From positions 80,620 through 144,619 of the forward strand of contig NZ_PGCK01000011.1 of assembly GCF_021023085.1 (NCBI RefSeq): a DNA stretch of 64,000 nt, read 5' to 3'. The position numbers were made by a program, and so were the translations under genes. Shown here piece by piece: positions 17,263 through 25,195 of this stretch. Position 1 is the stretch's first letter. Every line of letters begins with the position of its first letter. This stretch comes from Methanooceanicella nereidis (GTDB lineage: Archaea > Halobacteriota > Methanocellia > Methanocellales > Methanocellaceae). The notes under the pieces are model-generated. The model worked only from the letters and a program-made list of their open reading frames with translations, was not told where the DNA came from and ran no database searches.

Positions 17263-18168
17263 ATGCCGGAAAATATGTCGACCCAAAAAAAGAAATATAA
17301 GTTCCTGAAAACGCTGAAGAACGAGATAATATATGGAGGGCATCTTAGCTCACTGGTTGCGCCTGCATTCATATTATCGGTATCGATCTTAATGAACAGG
17401 CCGGTGGATCTTACGATACTGGCTATAGCATACCTGATGCCCCTTATTGTTTATAGCTATGATTATTACGGGGAAATCGATAAAGATCGGACAACAAACC
17501 CTGAGCGAGTCGATTATATCGATAAAAAGATCAAAATATTCCCATACCTTATCTGCTTTTATATAGTGCTTCTTGTATCGCTGCTATTTGTTTACGGGAA
17601 TTATGGATTGATGATCTGCGTATTTATTTTGACTTTAAGCGGAATAGTATATGGCCGCTTTTTTAAGGACCTTACAAAGAAAATAATCGGATTTAAGAAC
17701 ATATACACAGCGCTAATATGGGCATCGACGGGAACTTTTCTGTTATTGTTCTCAAACTCGGTCGAGTTCAGCGTCGCTTTCGTCCAGATATTTAACTTCA
17801 TTTACTTTAAAGTGATAATAAACGTGATATTCTATGACCTGAAAGACCTTGAAAGCGATAAGGAGCATGGATTGAAAACATTGCCCGTGATGCTCGGAAA
17901 TGACGGTACTTTAAAATTTTTACACGCATTGAACTTATTCGCATTCCTGCCCCTGGCTATAGGCGTGTATATCGAGATGATCCCGGTATATGCTCTTTCG
18001 CTGATCGTGCTTTACTTTTACGACTTATACTATCTGGTCAGGGCAAACTCAGCCAACAGTAAAAAGATCAGGACAGTATCATGCATTTTAGCTGATGCGG
18101 AATTTATACTCTGGCCGATACTGTTAGTGATCGGAAGAGTCGTCTGCAGTTCGGCGGGAATAATATAA
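17263..18168 (+). CDS. UbiA family prenyltransferase
   Basis: An integral membrane protein with about eight helices and the two Asp-rich motifs of the UbiA superfamily: YDYYGEIDKDR (about residues 67-77) and YDLKDLESDKEHG (about 190-202), the second followed by KTLPVMLG, which is typical. UbiA enzymes transfer an isoprenyl chain to an aromatic or other acceptor (for example in ether-lipid or quinone-type synthesis). The acceptor cannot be told from sequence. The first motif is DxxxExDxD, slightly unlike the usual NDxxDxxxD. The start has GAGGTAGACCC immediately upstream. Confidence 0.85.
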   Translation: MPENMSTQKKKYKFLKTLKNEIIYGGHLSSLVAPAFILSVSILMNRPVDLTILAIAYLMPLIVYSYDYYGEIDKDRTTNPERVDYIDKKIKIFPYLICFYIVLLVSLLFVYGNYGLMICVFILTLSGIVYGRFFKDLTKKIIGFKNIYTALIWASTGTFLLLFSNSVEFSVAFVQIFNFIYFKVIINVIFYDLKDLESDKEHGLKTLPVMLGNDGTLKFLHALNLFAFLPLAIGVYIEMIPVYALSLIVLYFYDLYYLVRANSANSKKIRTVSCILADAEFILWPILLVIGRVVCSSAGII

Positions 18169-18230
18169 GGAAAAGTTAACGGAGGTTATTTAATACATTT
18201 AATATAAACTAGGATATACAGGAGAAAGAT

Positions 18231-18632
18231 ATGGAACATATTAAAGAGTTGTTCAAGAAAGATAAGTTTGCAGAACATGCAGGCATAGAGATACTGGAGG
18301 TTTCCGGGGGAAGGTCCAGAGTAAAAATGGATATAAAAGATCACCACCTCAACGGGCTAAAAACAGTGCACGGAGGCGCAATATTCACTCTGGCTGACCT
18401 TGCGTTCGCTGTCGCTGCTAACACCCATGGTAATGTCGCGGTGGCCATCAATGCTAATATTTCCTATATGAAGGCAATATCGGAAGGTACGTTATATGCA
18501 GAGGCGGAAGAGATATCGATCAATCCAAAAATTGCCACATATACGGTCAATATTACAGACGATAATGGCGATATCATAGCAATATTCCAGGGTATGGCTT
18601 ACAGAAAAAAGAATAAAGTAAATGGTAACTAA
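18231..18632 (+). CDS. Hotdog-fold thioesterase (PaaI type)
   Basis: The product has the PaaI/4HBT hotdog layout: FAEHAGIEILEVSGGRSRVK, then the catalytic-loop signature HLNGLKTVHGGAIFTLADLA with HGG and the conserved Asp, then VAINANISYMKAISEGTLYA. Such enzymes hydrolyse acyl- or aryl-CoA thioesters. It follows the UbiA gene by 62 bases with its own SD (GGAGAAAG), so an operon is possible. Substrate unknown. Confidence 0.9.
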   Translation: MEHIKELFKKDKFAEHAGIEILEVSGGRSRVKMDIKDHHLNGLKTVHGGAIFTLADLAFAVAANTHGNVAVAINANISYMKAISEGTLYAEAEEISINPKIATYTVNITDDNGDIIAIFQGMAYRKKNKVNGN

Positions 18633-18892
18633 GTAAATTTTTTAATATGTTTAACGAATAGTCATTCTTTAAATCATTAATTATCCGGTCCAAGTAATTA
18701 TAATCTTTTTGCATACGCATTTTATTAATATGGTTACAGTAGCTTATTCCAGAGTATTTTTTCTACCGGTCATTAAAAATAATTTTCACATAAGCTAAAT
18801 ACCAGCTCATACTGTACAAAACATTTCATATATGCTTAAAACGATTTTTTATTTTAGTACATTATATAATTATACCGGTCGAAAGGAACTGG

Positions 18893-19588
18893 ATGGTGAA
18901 AAACATGAAAACGATTAAAGAGTCACAAAATGTTTGGGGCTTATTCTTCAGCAGTCTTGTCCAGGTCTCTGCGCCAAGGATATCGGGAAGGCTCGAAAAA
19001 GGACTAAGGGAGATCTCTGCGACTGAAGAGCTATCAAGGGAACATGCCATTCTTACAAGGTTGATCATAGCCATGGAAAATGTCCTGACAAGACTCTCGT
19101 CAGATATGAAAACCGATCTGACGCCTTTGAACCAGTCAGCGTTGATCATTAAAAATATCGTGATAGACCATCACATGAAATTCGAAGAAGAGAACATCTA
19201 TCCCAAATTCAAATATGATAAGACCTTAATGGAGGTTGCGGATAAATTGCAGGCACAACATGATATGGCAAGGGAGACAACAAAAAGAATGCTGGAACTT
19301 ACGAAGTCAAAAAAGATCGGGAATGAAAAAGAAAGGGACGAACTTATACAGTCCGGCATAATGATGTCAGACCTGATAAGAGTGCACATCGCCTGGGAAG
19401 AATCCGTATTATTTACTGCGCTGCAGGCTGCGTTACCGAAGAGTTCAATTGAAGAGCTCGACAGGAAGATGCTCGAGGACGAGGCAAAGTTTATCGGCGA
19501 CGAGGGCCTAGAGAAGTTATTTGATGATCTATCACGAATAGAACGAGCTGCAGGCACTCATGATATATCGGCATTTCCGTTCAGATAA
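18893..19588 (+). CDS. Hemerythrin-like HHE protein
   Basis: A four-helix-bundle pattern with diiron ligands spread along the chain: SREHAILTRL, VIDHHMKFEEENIYPKF, AQHDMARETTKRM, and RVHIAWEESVLF. These H/HxxxE placements fit the hemerythrin HHE cation-binding domain, which binds O2 or handles iron and reactive species. The extra C-terminal 40 residues (LDRKMLEDEAKFIGDEGLEK to AFPFR) are not part of the domain. ATG 18905 with GGTGA five bases upstream may be the true start (four residues shorter). Confidence 0.85.
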   Translation: MVKNMKTIKESQNVWGLFFSSLVQVSAPRISGRLEKGLREISATEELSREHAILTRLIIAMENVLTRLSSDMKTDLTPLNQSALIIKNIVIDHHMKFEEENIYPKFKYDKTLMEVADKLQAQHDMARETTKRMLELTKSKKIGNEKERDELIQSGIMMSDLIRVHIAWEESVLFTALQAALPKSSIEELDRKMLEDEAKFIGDEGLEKLFDDLSRIERAAGTHDISAFPFR

Positions 19589-19618
19589 AAAATCATAAAA
19601 AAATAACAGGAGGATAAT

Positions 19619-19660
19619 GGAAAGCAGTCATTGGCTACGCTGCTTTCCGGTTATATAATT
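19619..19660. terminator. Hairpin terminator between convergent genes
   Basis: GGAAAGCAG (19619-19627) pairs with CTGCTTTCC (19640-19648), followed by a T-rich stretch on the plus strand. It lies between the hemerythrin-like gene and the DUF4013 gene, which converge, and could serve the first. Confidence 0.7.
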
Positions 19661-19675
19661 TTAATTTTACCGCAT

Positions 19676-20338
19676 CTAAGCAATATTTGCTCCTTTTAAT
19701 ATGGCCTTCTTATAGAACCATACATAGAGATATGCTCCGGATACAGTGCCAAGAAAACCGGTCCAGGGTGCCGTTATTACGATCGCGCCTAATACGGACA
19801 AGAATATACCTATTAAGAAAGTACCGACAAGTACGCCTATGTAACCGAGAGGCTCAGTCATGAACAGTTTGATGCCATTCAACGGGTTAAGTGCTTTTCC
19901 AAGATCGCCGGTAGCCGCATAAACGAGCCAGGACAGATAGAACAGCAATCCCAGTAAGCCCCCTATAAGCATTATCGGTAACAGGAATATTACTCCGGCT
20001 GCAAGCATTATATTGCTGTTAAAAATATCTCCAGCGATAAATAACGGGCATACCAGTACGTACAATAATCCGATAACAAGGGCATAGACTATAGCCAGGA
20101 GTATCACTACCAGGCCGTCTTTAAACAATCCGCCCCAGTCATCCCATGCAGGCATTTTGCCATTACCCTTGATCAGTTCCTTTCCGCATCTCGTTATATA
20201 CCCTAAAAGGAAGGGTATACCGATGATGAAAGCTGATAAAATTGTGAATAAGCCGCCTATCAGGAAGGCTCCGAGATCTGAAACGCCATATTTTATTGAA
20301 TTGACCATTGCGTCAATAAATCCTTCATTTTGTTCCAT
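19676..20338 (-). CDS. DUF4013 family membrane protein
   Basis: An integral membrane protein of 220 residues. After the start NSIKYGVSDLGAFLIGGLF it carries GIPFLLGYITRCGKELIKGN and MPAWDDWGGLFKDGLVV, the hallmark of DUF4013: a short loop with PxWDDWxxLFxDG between helices. About five further hydrophobic segments follow. Function of the family is unknown. GAGGTAAT precedes the ATG, and a TATA box with a palindrome lies upstream at 20369-20413. Confidence 0.9.
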   Translation of the reverse strand: MEQNEGFIDAMVNSIKYGVSDLGAFLIGGLFTILSAFIIGIPFLLGYITRCGKELIKGNGKMPAWDDWGGLFKDGLVVILLAIVYALVIGLLYVLVCPLFIAGDIFNSNIMLAAGVIFLLPIMLIGGLLGLLFYLSWLVYAATGDLGKALNPLNGIKLFMTEPLGYIGVLVGTFLIGIFLSVLGAIVITAPWTGFLGTVSGAYLYVWFYKKAILKGANIA

Positions 20339-20368
20339 TCTAATTACCTCTTATTTTCGGTATTCAAC

Positions 20369-20413
20369 ATACCTATCATACATAGGTATATAGATTAACT
20401 ATGTATATATAAA
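20369..20413 (-). promoter_or_regulatory. Promoter with palindromic operator before the DUF4013 gene
   Basis: On the minus strand a TATA box (CTTTATATATAC, about 20403-20414) is followed by an inverted repeat with perfect 8-bp arms, ATACCTAT (20369-20376) and ATAGGTAT (20382-20389), and a 5-bp spacer. The repeat sits where transcription would start, so binding there would block initiation. The regulator is unknown. Confidence 0.55.
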
Positions 20414-20776
20414 GCTTTTGCACATATGGTACATATGGTAGGGAAGATATAGCATTCTTTACCGGGCAAACACTAGAAAATTAAGTTAGAATAGAGCGCT
20501 ATACATGCATTTTTAAATTCAAATATTATGAGATAAAAAAGCTAGCATAAATGTAAAATTTTTTATCAGTCCAGTACATTAATTCACGATACTGAGGGCT
20601 AAAACGATCATGATAATGGACAATGATATGATCATATATCTCAAAAAAATTAGCTTTAAAAGAGAAATGGTCAGTTTTTTATTTCAATCCAATTGTTACA
20701 TACCTGATCGAATAATAATAAGTAATTCCATTATTCGTTAATTAAAAAAGTTACGAATATGTAAAAAGTTTAAATT
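20414..20776. other. Intergenic region, no gene seen
   Basis: AT-rich gap between two minus-strand genes. Apart from the promoter at its left edge I find no frame with a usable SD and no strong hairpin. Confidence 0.5.
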
Positions 20777-21367
20777 TTATTTTGTATTTTTTGGGATAAG
20801 AAATCCGGTATTTTTCTTATATTCCAGATATTTTTGACCGTAACGGATCTCCAGATCCTTTTCCTCTGCGATACACATATAATAATAGATCGGGACCCAT
20901 ATGAATGAGAACACAAAGAGGAACGGGGAGTTCAATAAAAGTGATATGACCCATACGAACGGCAGTTCACCGAGTGCCTGCGGATGTCGGATCTTATCAT
21001 ATATCCCTCCGTACATCGTATGTTCCTTTTTCACGATCATGGACTCTTCTCCGGCATCCAGCACGCCCCTTAATAATATATATCCCGAAGGTATGGCCAG
21101 GATGACCGCCAGGACTGCGGAGAACCGCCAATCCCACGGGAAGGTCTGCGGGACAGGGATCGGTAACGGAAAAAAATAATAGACTACATAGCACAGGAAG
21201 CTGATAGTCATGAATATCCCGGATAACATCCGGTATTGAGTACATTTTTTATATGCATTCTTCCCGATCTTTTTTTCAAGCGCTGCAGGACCCACGCTTT
21301 TGATGTAAAAGTAAAAACTTAACAGGCATGTAGCTGTCATTATTATTACGTTTATCCATTCAATCAA
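20777..21367 (-). CDS. Isoprenylcysteine/phospholipid methyltransferase-like membrane protein
   Basis: Five hydrophobic segments, then the signature of the ICMT/PEMT family near the C-terminus: GIYDKIRHPQALGELPFVW, and after one helix hairpin IAEEKDLEIRYGQKYLEYKK. In characterised members these residues bind S-adenosylmethionine and the enzyme methylates a lipid or prenylcysteine. The archaeal substrate is unknown. Start is TTG 21367, backed by GGTAGAT three bases upstream. The length of 196 residues is typical. Confidence 0.85.
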   Translation of the reverse strand: MIEWINVIIMTATCLLSFYFYIKSVGPAALEKKIGKNAYKKCTQYRMLSGIFMTISFLCYVVYYFFPLPIPVPQTFPWDWRFSAVLAVILAIPSGYILLRGVLDAGEESMIVKKEHTMYGGIYDKIRHPQALGELPFVWVISLLLNSPFLFVFSFIWVPIYYYMCIAEEKDLEIRYGQKYLEYKKNTGFLIPKNTK

Positions 21368-21515
21368 CTTATCTACCAGCTTGATGTTTATTTATTTTCA
21401 TGATCCGGATGATAGCTTATTGATCATGCTTTTTTAAAAAAGTTGTATCTTATCATATAAAATAATTAATATGAATTCCTGTTATCCGGAACATATTTTT
21501 AAGCTCCGATATATG

Positions 21516-21971
21516 TCACTTACTGATAAGGATGGATCTTTCCAGTTTCCCCATCTCATTCCCATCGATGGTTATCTTTATCTCGAACCGATATTTTCCT
21601 TCTATCAAAGGCACATCAGGAATTAAAAATTGAGGCATGGAACCCGGCGGGAAGATCAATTCTTTCGTTTCACCGGGCTTGATCCTGAGACCCTTAATAT
21701 AATCCGAGACTTTATAATCCCCCTCGTGCACCTTTATTTCACCGAACACGGTTTTTCTTTTTACCAGCACTTTAGCATTAGCGTCCTTTATATCTTTTTC
21801 ACCGGTATTTTTAATCTTTATAAAAGCTGTTACGGCATCGCCTACACGATAATGGTCCTTGTTAGTCCCCCATTCAATGATATCCACATGGTGCCCTTTT
21901 ACGGATGCCGGTAAAGGTAAAGACACTGACAGGAAAGAACGCCAGATATTAACGAAATTATTCTTCATCAT
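21516..21971 (-). CDS. Ig-like/arrestin-like beta-sandwich hypothetical protein
   Basis: The 151-residue product reads as alternating strands: HHVDIIEWGTNKDHYRVGDA, VTAFIKIKNTGEKDIKDANA, KPGETKELIFPPGSMPQFLIP, and EGKYRFEIKITIDGNEMGKL. Glycine/Asn turns and IKIKNTG are like CARDB or arrestin-type domains that bind or bridge other proteins. There is no signal peptide or anchor that I can see. Function unknown. Confidence 0.6.
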   Translation of the reverse strand: MMKNNFVNIWRSFLSVSLPLPASVKGHHVDIIEWGTNKDHYRVGDAVTAFIKIKNTGEKDIKDANAKVLVKRKTVFGEIKVHEGDYKVSDYIKGLRIKPGETKELIFPPGSMPQFLIPDVPLIEGKYRFEIKITIDGNEMGKLERSILISK

Positions 21972-22020
21972 CGTTATTTTAACTATTATATTGATGAAAT
22001 TTATCGCTTAAAATATCTGA

Positions 22021-22298
22021 CAAATATGTCAAAAATAATAAATTATCGTAGAATATGCATTTCCGGATAATACAGAAAACACTTTTGAACATACACCATA
22101 GTTTCCGGGACCGGGAATGACTATTAAGGAATTACCAACATCCTGGACAATCGGTTATGTAAATACACTTTAAAATAACATAATTATAGCCAAATATAAC
22201 AAGCATTCAGTAATAAAATGCATAATTTATCCGCTCATACGCTTTTAATTTTAACATTCTATAAATAAATCTAATCAATTATTTGATTGGGGGATGAA
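22021..22298. other. Intergenic region before a secreted protein gene
   Basis: AT-rich sequence with no supported gene. It must hold the promoter for the Gly-rich protein at 22299; TATA-like strings occur but I cannot pick one with confidence. Confidence 0.45.
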
Positions 22299-22784
22299 AT
22301 GAAAATATCAAAAATCGTATTAGTATTAGTCGTGTTTTCAATAACGGCTGCATTTGTGCTTCCGTCCAGCGCTTCGTTCTTTAGTCCCTATGGGGGATAC
22401 GGGCTGGGATCGCCGGCAGGATGCGGATATGGTTATGGAAGTTGCGGTACTCCATGCGGATACGGCCTCGGAGGATTCCCGTCATCATCACCAGGATGCG
22501 GACTGGGCGGATTCCCGTATGGAGCAGGCTATGGTATGGGAGGATTCCCATTCGGTTCAATGTTCGGCCTCGGCAGTTCACTCTTTGGCAGCGGCCTCGG
22601 TCTTGGTGGATTCCCGTATGGAACAGGCTTAGGCTTAGGTGGCTACGGCCTTGGACAGTGCGGAACAGGCTTAGGCTTAGGTGGCTACGGCCCGGGACAG
22701 TGCGGAACAGGCTTAGGCTTAGGTGGCTACGGCCCGGGACAGATCGCAACACCATACGCATCGACAGCTGGCGTTTCACAGTAA
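22299..22784 (+). CDS. Small Gly-rich secreted protein
   Basis: The 161-residue product has a signal peptide (MKISKIVLVLVVFSITAAFV, cleavage near SSAS) and then an almost pure Gly/Leu/Tyr/Phe sequence with Cys in GYGYGSCGTPCGYG and FGLG, GLGGFPYG units. The C-terminal third is three near-identical 14-residue repeats (GTGLGLGGYGPGQC type) encoded by a 42-bp tandem repeat at 22620-22745. Low complexity suggests a structural surface or matrix material; no enzyme domain is present. ATG 22299 is preceded by GGGGGAT; a TTG at 22287 is out of place. A hairpin terminator follows. Confidence 0.75.
   Translation: MKISKIVLVLVVFSITAAFVLPSSASFFSPYGGYGLGSPAGCGYGYGSCGTPCGYGLGGFPSSSPGCGLGGFPYGAGYGMGGFPFGSMFGLGSSLFGSGLGLGGFPYGTGLGLGGYGLGQCGTGLGLGGYGPGQCGTGLGLGGYGPGQIATPYASTAGVSQ
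22620..22745 (+). repeat. 42-bp tandem repeat, three units
   Basis: Units at 22620-22661, 22662-22703 and 22704-22745 are nearly identical; units 2 and 3 share CCCGGGACAG while unit 1 has CTTGGACAG. Each encodes 14 residues of the Gly-rich protein, so the repeat is in frame and can expand or shrink without a frameshift. Confidence 0.85.
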
Positions 22785-22805
22785 GTTGATAAGCCAGTAT
22801 ATATA

Positions 22806-22836
22806 AAATGGTCAAGAGACTTACTTGGCCATTTTT
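22806..22836 (+). terminator. Terminator after the Gly-rich protein gene
   Basis: AATGGTCAAG (about 22807-22816) pairs with CTTGGCCATT (22825-22834) and runs into TTTT. A G-T pair is tolerated in the stem. A matching element follows the next gene. Confidence 0.75.
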
Positions 22837-22878
22837 ATAATAATGTCAGTAAAAATACCTTTTAAAAAGAGGGATGAT

Positions 22879-23229
22879 ATGAAAGTATCAAAGATCATAT
22901 CACTGTTAGCAGCATTAATTTTAGCCACGGCCTTAGTGCTTCCATCCTGTGCAGGGGTTTTCGGACAAGGATATTGCAGTTGCGGGACACCGTTCGCATA
23001 TGCGCCGTTCAATATCCCGTTATGCGGGCTATGCCCTTCGCCGTATACGTACAATAATTTTGCCGCTTATGGATTTCCTTACGCAGGAAGTTTCGTACCC
23101 GGCACATTCGGGTTCGATCCGGGCGCATACCAATTCGGTTCATCATGGTGCCCGGGAATAAACCCGTCAGCATTCGGATATGGCGCGAATAATGCAATAC
23201 CTCTGACTGCGACAGGTGCATGTCAATAA
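22879..23229 (+). CDS. Small Cys/Gly/Pro-rich secreted protein
   Basis: The 116-residue product starts at ATG 22879 (GAGGGATGAT just upstream) with a signal peptide MKVSKIISLLAALILATALV similar to that of the gene at 22299. The mature part is rich in Gly, Pro, Tyr and Phe and has Cys in YCSCGTP, CGLC, WCPG and near the C-terminus (ACQ). No known domain. The similar leader, length and terminator suggest both genes are members of one class of secreted proteins rather than a functional operon: each has its own terminator. Confidence 0.7.
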   Translation: MKVSKIISLLAALILATALVLPSCAGVFGQGYCSCGTPFAYAPFNIPLCGLCPSPYTYNNFAAYGFPYAGSFVPGTFGFDPGAYQFGSSWCPGINPSAFGYGANNAIPLTATGACQ

Positions 23230-23242
23230 AAAAGATAAATAT

Positions 23243-23272
23243 ATGGCCAGGTATCTATCTTGGCCATTTTTA
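23243..23272 (+). terminator. Terminator after the Cys/Gly-rich gene
   Basis: ATGGCCAG (23243-23250) pairs with CTTGGCCAT (about 23259-23267), followed by TTTTTAA. It nearly copies the terminator at 22806-22836. Confidence 0.75.
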
Positions 23273-23283
23273 ACCATATTAAA

Positions 23284-23541
23284 TTAAATCAGATACTTAT
23301 ACAGTGCAAATACCACGACAAGATATCCGATCAATCTTGCTACGAATGTCAACATTTCAACATTCTCGAAGCCCAGAACCATTACCAGATACGATAAGCC
23401 TAAAAGGCCGAATGCAATAGCGATCAATAACGGTACTTCACTGCGTTTTTTATGGTATCCGAGATAGCCTATAATCAATATGAAAACACATAGAATAAGG
23501 TCCATCACAGTTAATGGATCAAGATTTAAATTAATGGCCAT
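23284..23541 (-). CDS. Small membrane protein
   Basis: The 85-residue product has three hydrophobic segments (LILCVFILIIGYLGY, LLIAIAFGLLGLSYLVMVLG, LIGYLVVVFALYKYLI) joined by short charged loops. ATG 23541 was taken because GGTG lies upstream; the longer frame (from 23637) would add a non-membrane stretch with no SD. No family is recognised; it may be a small regulatory or structural membrane component. Confidence 0.65.
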   Translation of the reverse strand: MAINLNLDPLTVMDLILCVFILIIGYLGYHKKRSEVPLLIAIAFGLLGLSYLVMVLGFENVEMLTFVARLIGYLVVVFALYKYLI

Positions 23542-23696
23542 ATTACACACCGTATTATTATATAAAATATTATTTATAATAATGTTATTACAATTAATTT
23601 TATAATCATCCCGGTCAAGAACTTTGTTAGAACGCAAAATACGCGGTCAATAACTTAAGAAAATTTTAAAATAAGAAAATATTGATCGATCTCAGA

Positions 23697-24389
23697 TCAA
23701 TTCAAAGCCATATCTACTGCGGAAACGGCATGTATCGTCATAGTATCGAAAACAGGCACGTTCACATCCTCTTGCTTTATGATAAGCGGTATTTCCGTAC
23801 ATCCCAGGATTACGCCTTCGGCGCCACTCGAGACAAGTTTCGCGATGACTTCTTTGAATCTGGCTTTTGAAGATCGCTTTATCACTCCCGCACATAATTC
23901 TTCAAAGATGATACGGTGGACTTCTTCACGGTCATTTTCGTCGGGAATGATAGCCTCAATGCCATAATTTTCCTGCAGCCTCTTTTTATAGAAGTCCTTT
24001 TCCATCGTGAATTTCGTACCGAGCAGGCCGACTTTCTTCAAGCCTTTTTCTTTTATGTTCTGCCCGGCTGCGTCGGCGATATGTATCAATGGTATATCGG
24101 CTTGATCGCGGACATCGTCGGCCATTATATGCATCGTGTTCGTACAGATAATGACAAAATCAGCGCCTGCGGTCTTTAACTTTCTTGCTGCCCCCACCAT
24201 TTTTTCAGTCAATTCTTTCCAATCGCCCTCGCGCTGCAGTTTTGCGATCTCTTCAAAATCGACAGAGCACATAATACATTTCGCGGAATGTAAGCCGCCA
24301 AGCCTGTCCCTTACCGATTCATTGATGATCCTGTAATATTCTATGGATGATTCCCAGCTCATTCCGCCTATCAGCCCTATTGTTTTCAT
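23697..24389 (-). CDS. Aspartate/glutamate racemase family protein
   Basis: The 230-residue protein has the Asp/Glu racemase layout: KTIGLIGGMSWESSIEYYR at the start, the first catalytic Cys in IICTNTMHIMAD (about residue 83), and the second in LGCTEIPLII (about 196). Two Cys in these contexts are needed for PLP-independent racemisation of aspartate or glutamate. GGAG lies close before the ATG. Neighbours give no pathway; it may supply D-Asp or D-Glu, which is inference. Confidence 0.9.
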   Translation of the reverse strand: MKTIGLIGGMSWESSIEYYRIINESVRDRLGGLHSAKCIMCSVDFEEIAKLQREGDWKELTEKMVGAARKLKTAGADFVIICTNTMHIMADDVRDQADIPLIHIADAAGQNIKEKGLKKVGLLGTKFTMEKDFYKKRLQENYGIEAIIPDENDREEVHRIIFEELCAGVIKRSSKARFKEVIAKLVSSGAEGVILGCTEIPLIIKQEDVNVPVFDTMTIHAVSAVDMALN

Positions 24390-24569
24390 GTATGAAGCTC
24401 CTGTGTCATTATATATTAACAGATAATGAATGAAAATCTTATTCCCTGAAGTATTAAAATATTTTTTTATATTGCTCAGGCGATAACACCTAAAAGATAT
24501 AAGATCTCAAGCGCATAAGTGGCCGGATAACAATACATCCGTTATGAGACCGTTTTCATGACCATCAGG

Positions 24570-24941
24570 CTATGACAGGGTGAACGTATAAAGAATAGCC
24601 CCCATCGCGGATAATAAGAAAGCGAATAAGATCGAGATGAGAAATTTGCTATCTGTTACCTTATAATACAGGTCCCGCTTAAAGGATAATATCGCTAAAG
24701 ACATCGGCATGATCAAAAAGGATACCGCAAAAGTGATCAGTAAGGCGGCAAGAACATCGCCGCAAAATAAGCTATTAAAATTAAGGTAGATCATCGATAA
24801 CGGGATTAGAGGAGATATAAGATAGAATGCCGGATTATCTTCGACGTTATAAATAAAGCTTCTAAAATTTATGCCGTGGGGAGAGCAAAAAGTCTGGTTT
24901 GGTATATGATATATCGATTCATCAAACTCTTCTTCATGCAT
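24570..24941 (-). CDS. Hypothetical membrane protein
   Basis: The 123-residue product begins with an acidic hydrophilic segment (HEEEFDESIYHIPNQTFC) and continues with three hydrophobic helices (FYLISPLIPLSMIYLNF, VLAALLITFAVSFLIMPMSL, FLISILFAFLLSAMGAILYT). I do not recognise the family. A GGTGAGAT lies eight bases upstream of the start. Confidence 0.6.
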   Translation of the reverse strand: MHEEEFDESIYHIPNQTFCSPHGINFRSFIYNVEDNPAFYLISPLIPLSMIYLNFNSLFCGDVLAALLITFAVSFLIMPMSLAILSFKRDLYYKVTDSKFLISILFAFLLSAMGAILYTFTLS

Positions 24942-25195
24942 ATGATCTCACCGAATAGATGCCATAGGCCCATGATCTTGAATTATCCATGCTTTCGATT
25001 CTGCAGTTAAAACGACCGCTTAAAGCTTCTTTATAGACGATATTCCCTTAATAAGAAGCATATTATGCCGATAATGAAATAGTTGTTGGTCATAAAAAAT
25101 GAATTAATATAATATGTTTTATTTGAAAAACAAACTTGATATTAGACGGAAAGATATATTATATTATTAGCCTATCATCAAATGCGGAGATGACA

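Noticed and set aside
19605..19660. 13-codon frame behind GGAGGATA (ATG at 19617)
   Set aside because: The SD is too close to the ATG and the frame is the terminator hairpin itself.
22381..22815. Long overlapping frames on both strands of the Gly-rich gene
   Set aside because: Product of the repetitive G-rich sequence; the plus-strand frame with signal peptide and SD is the real one.
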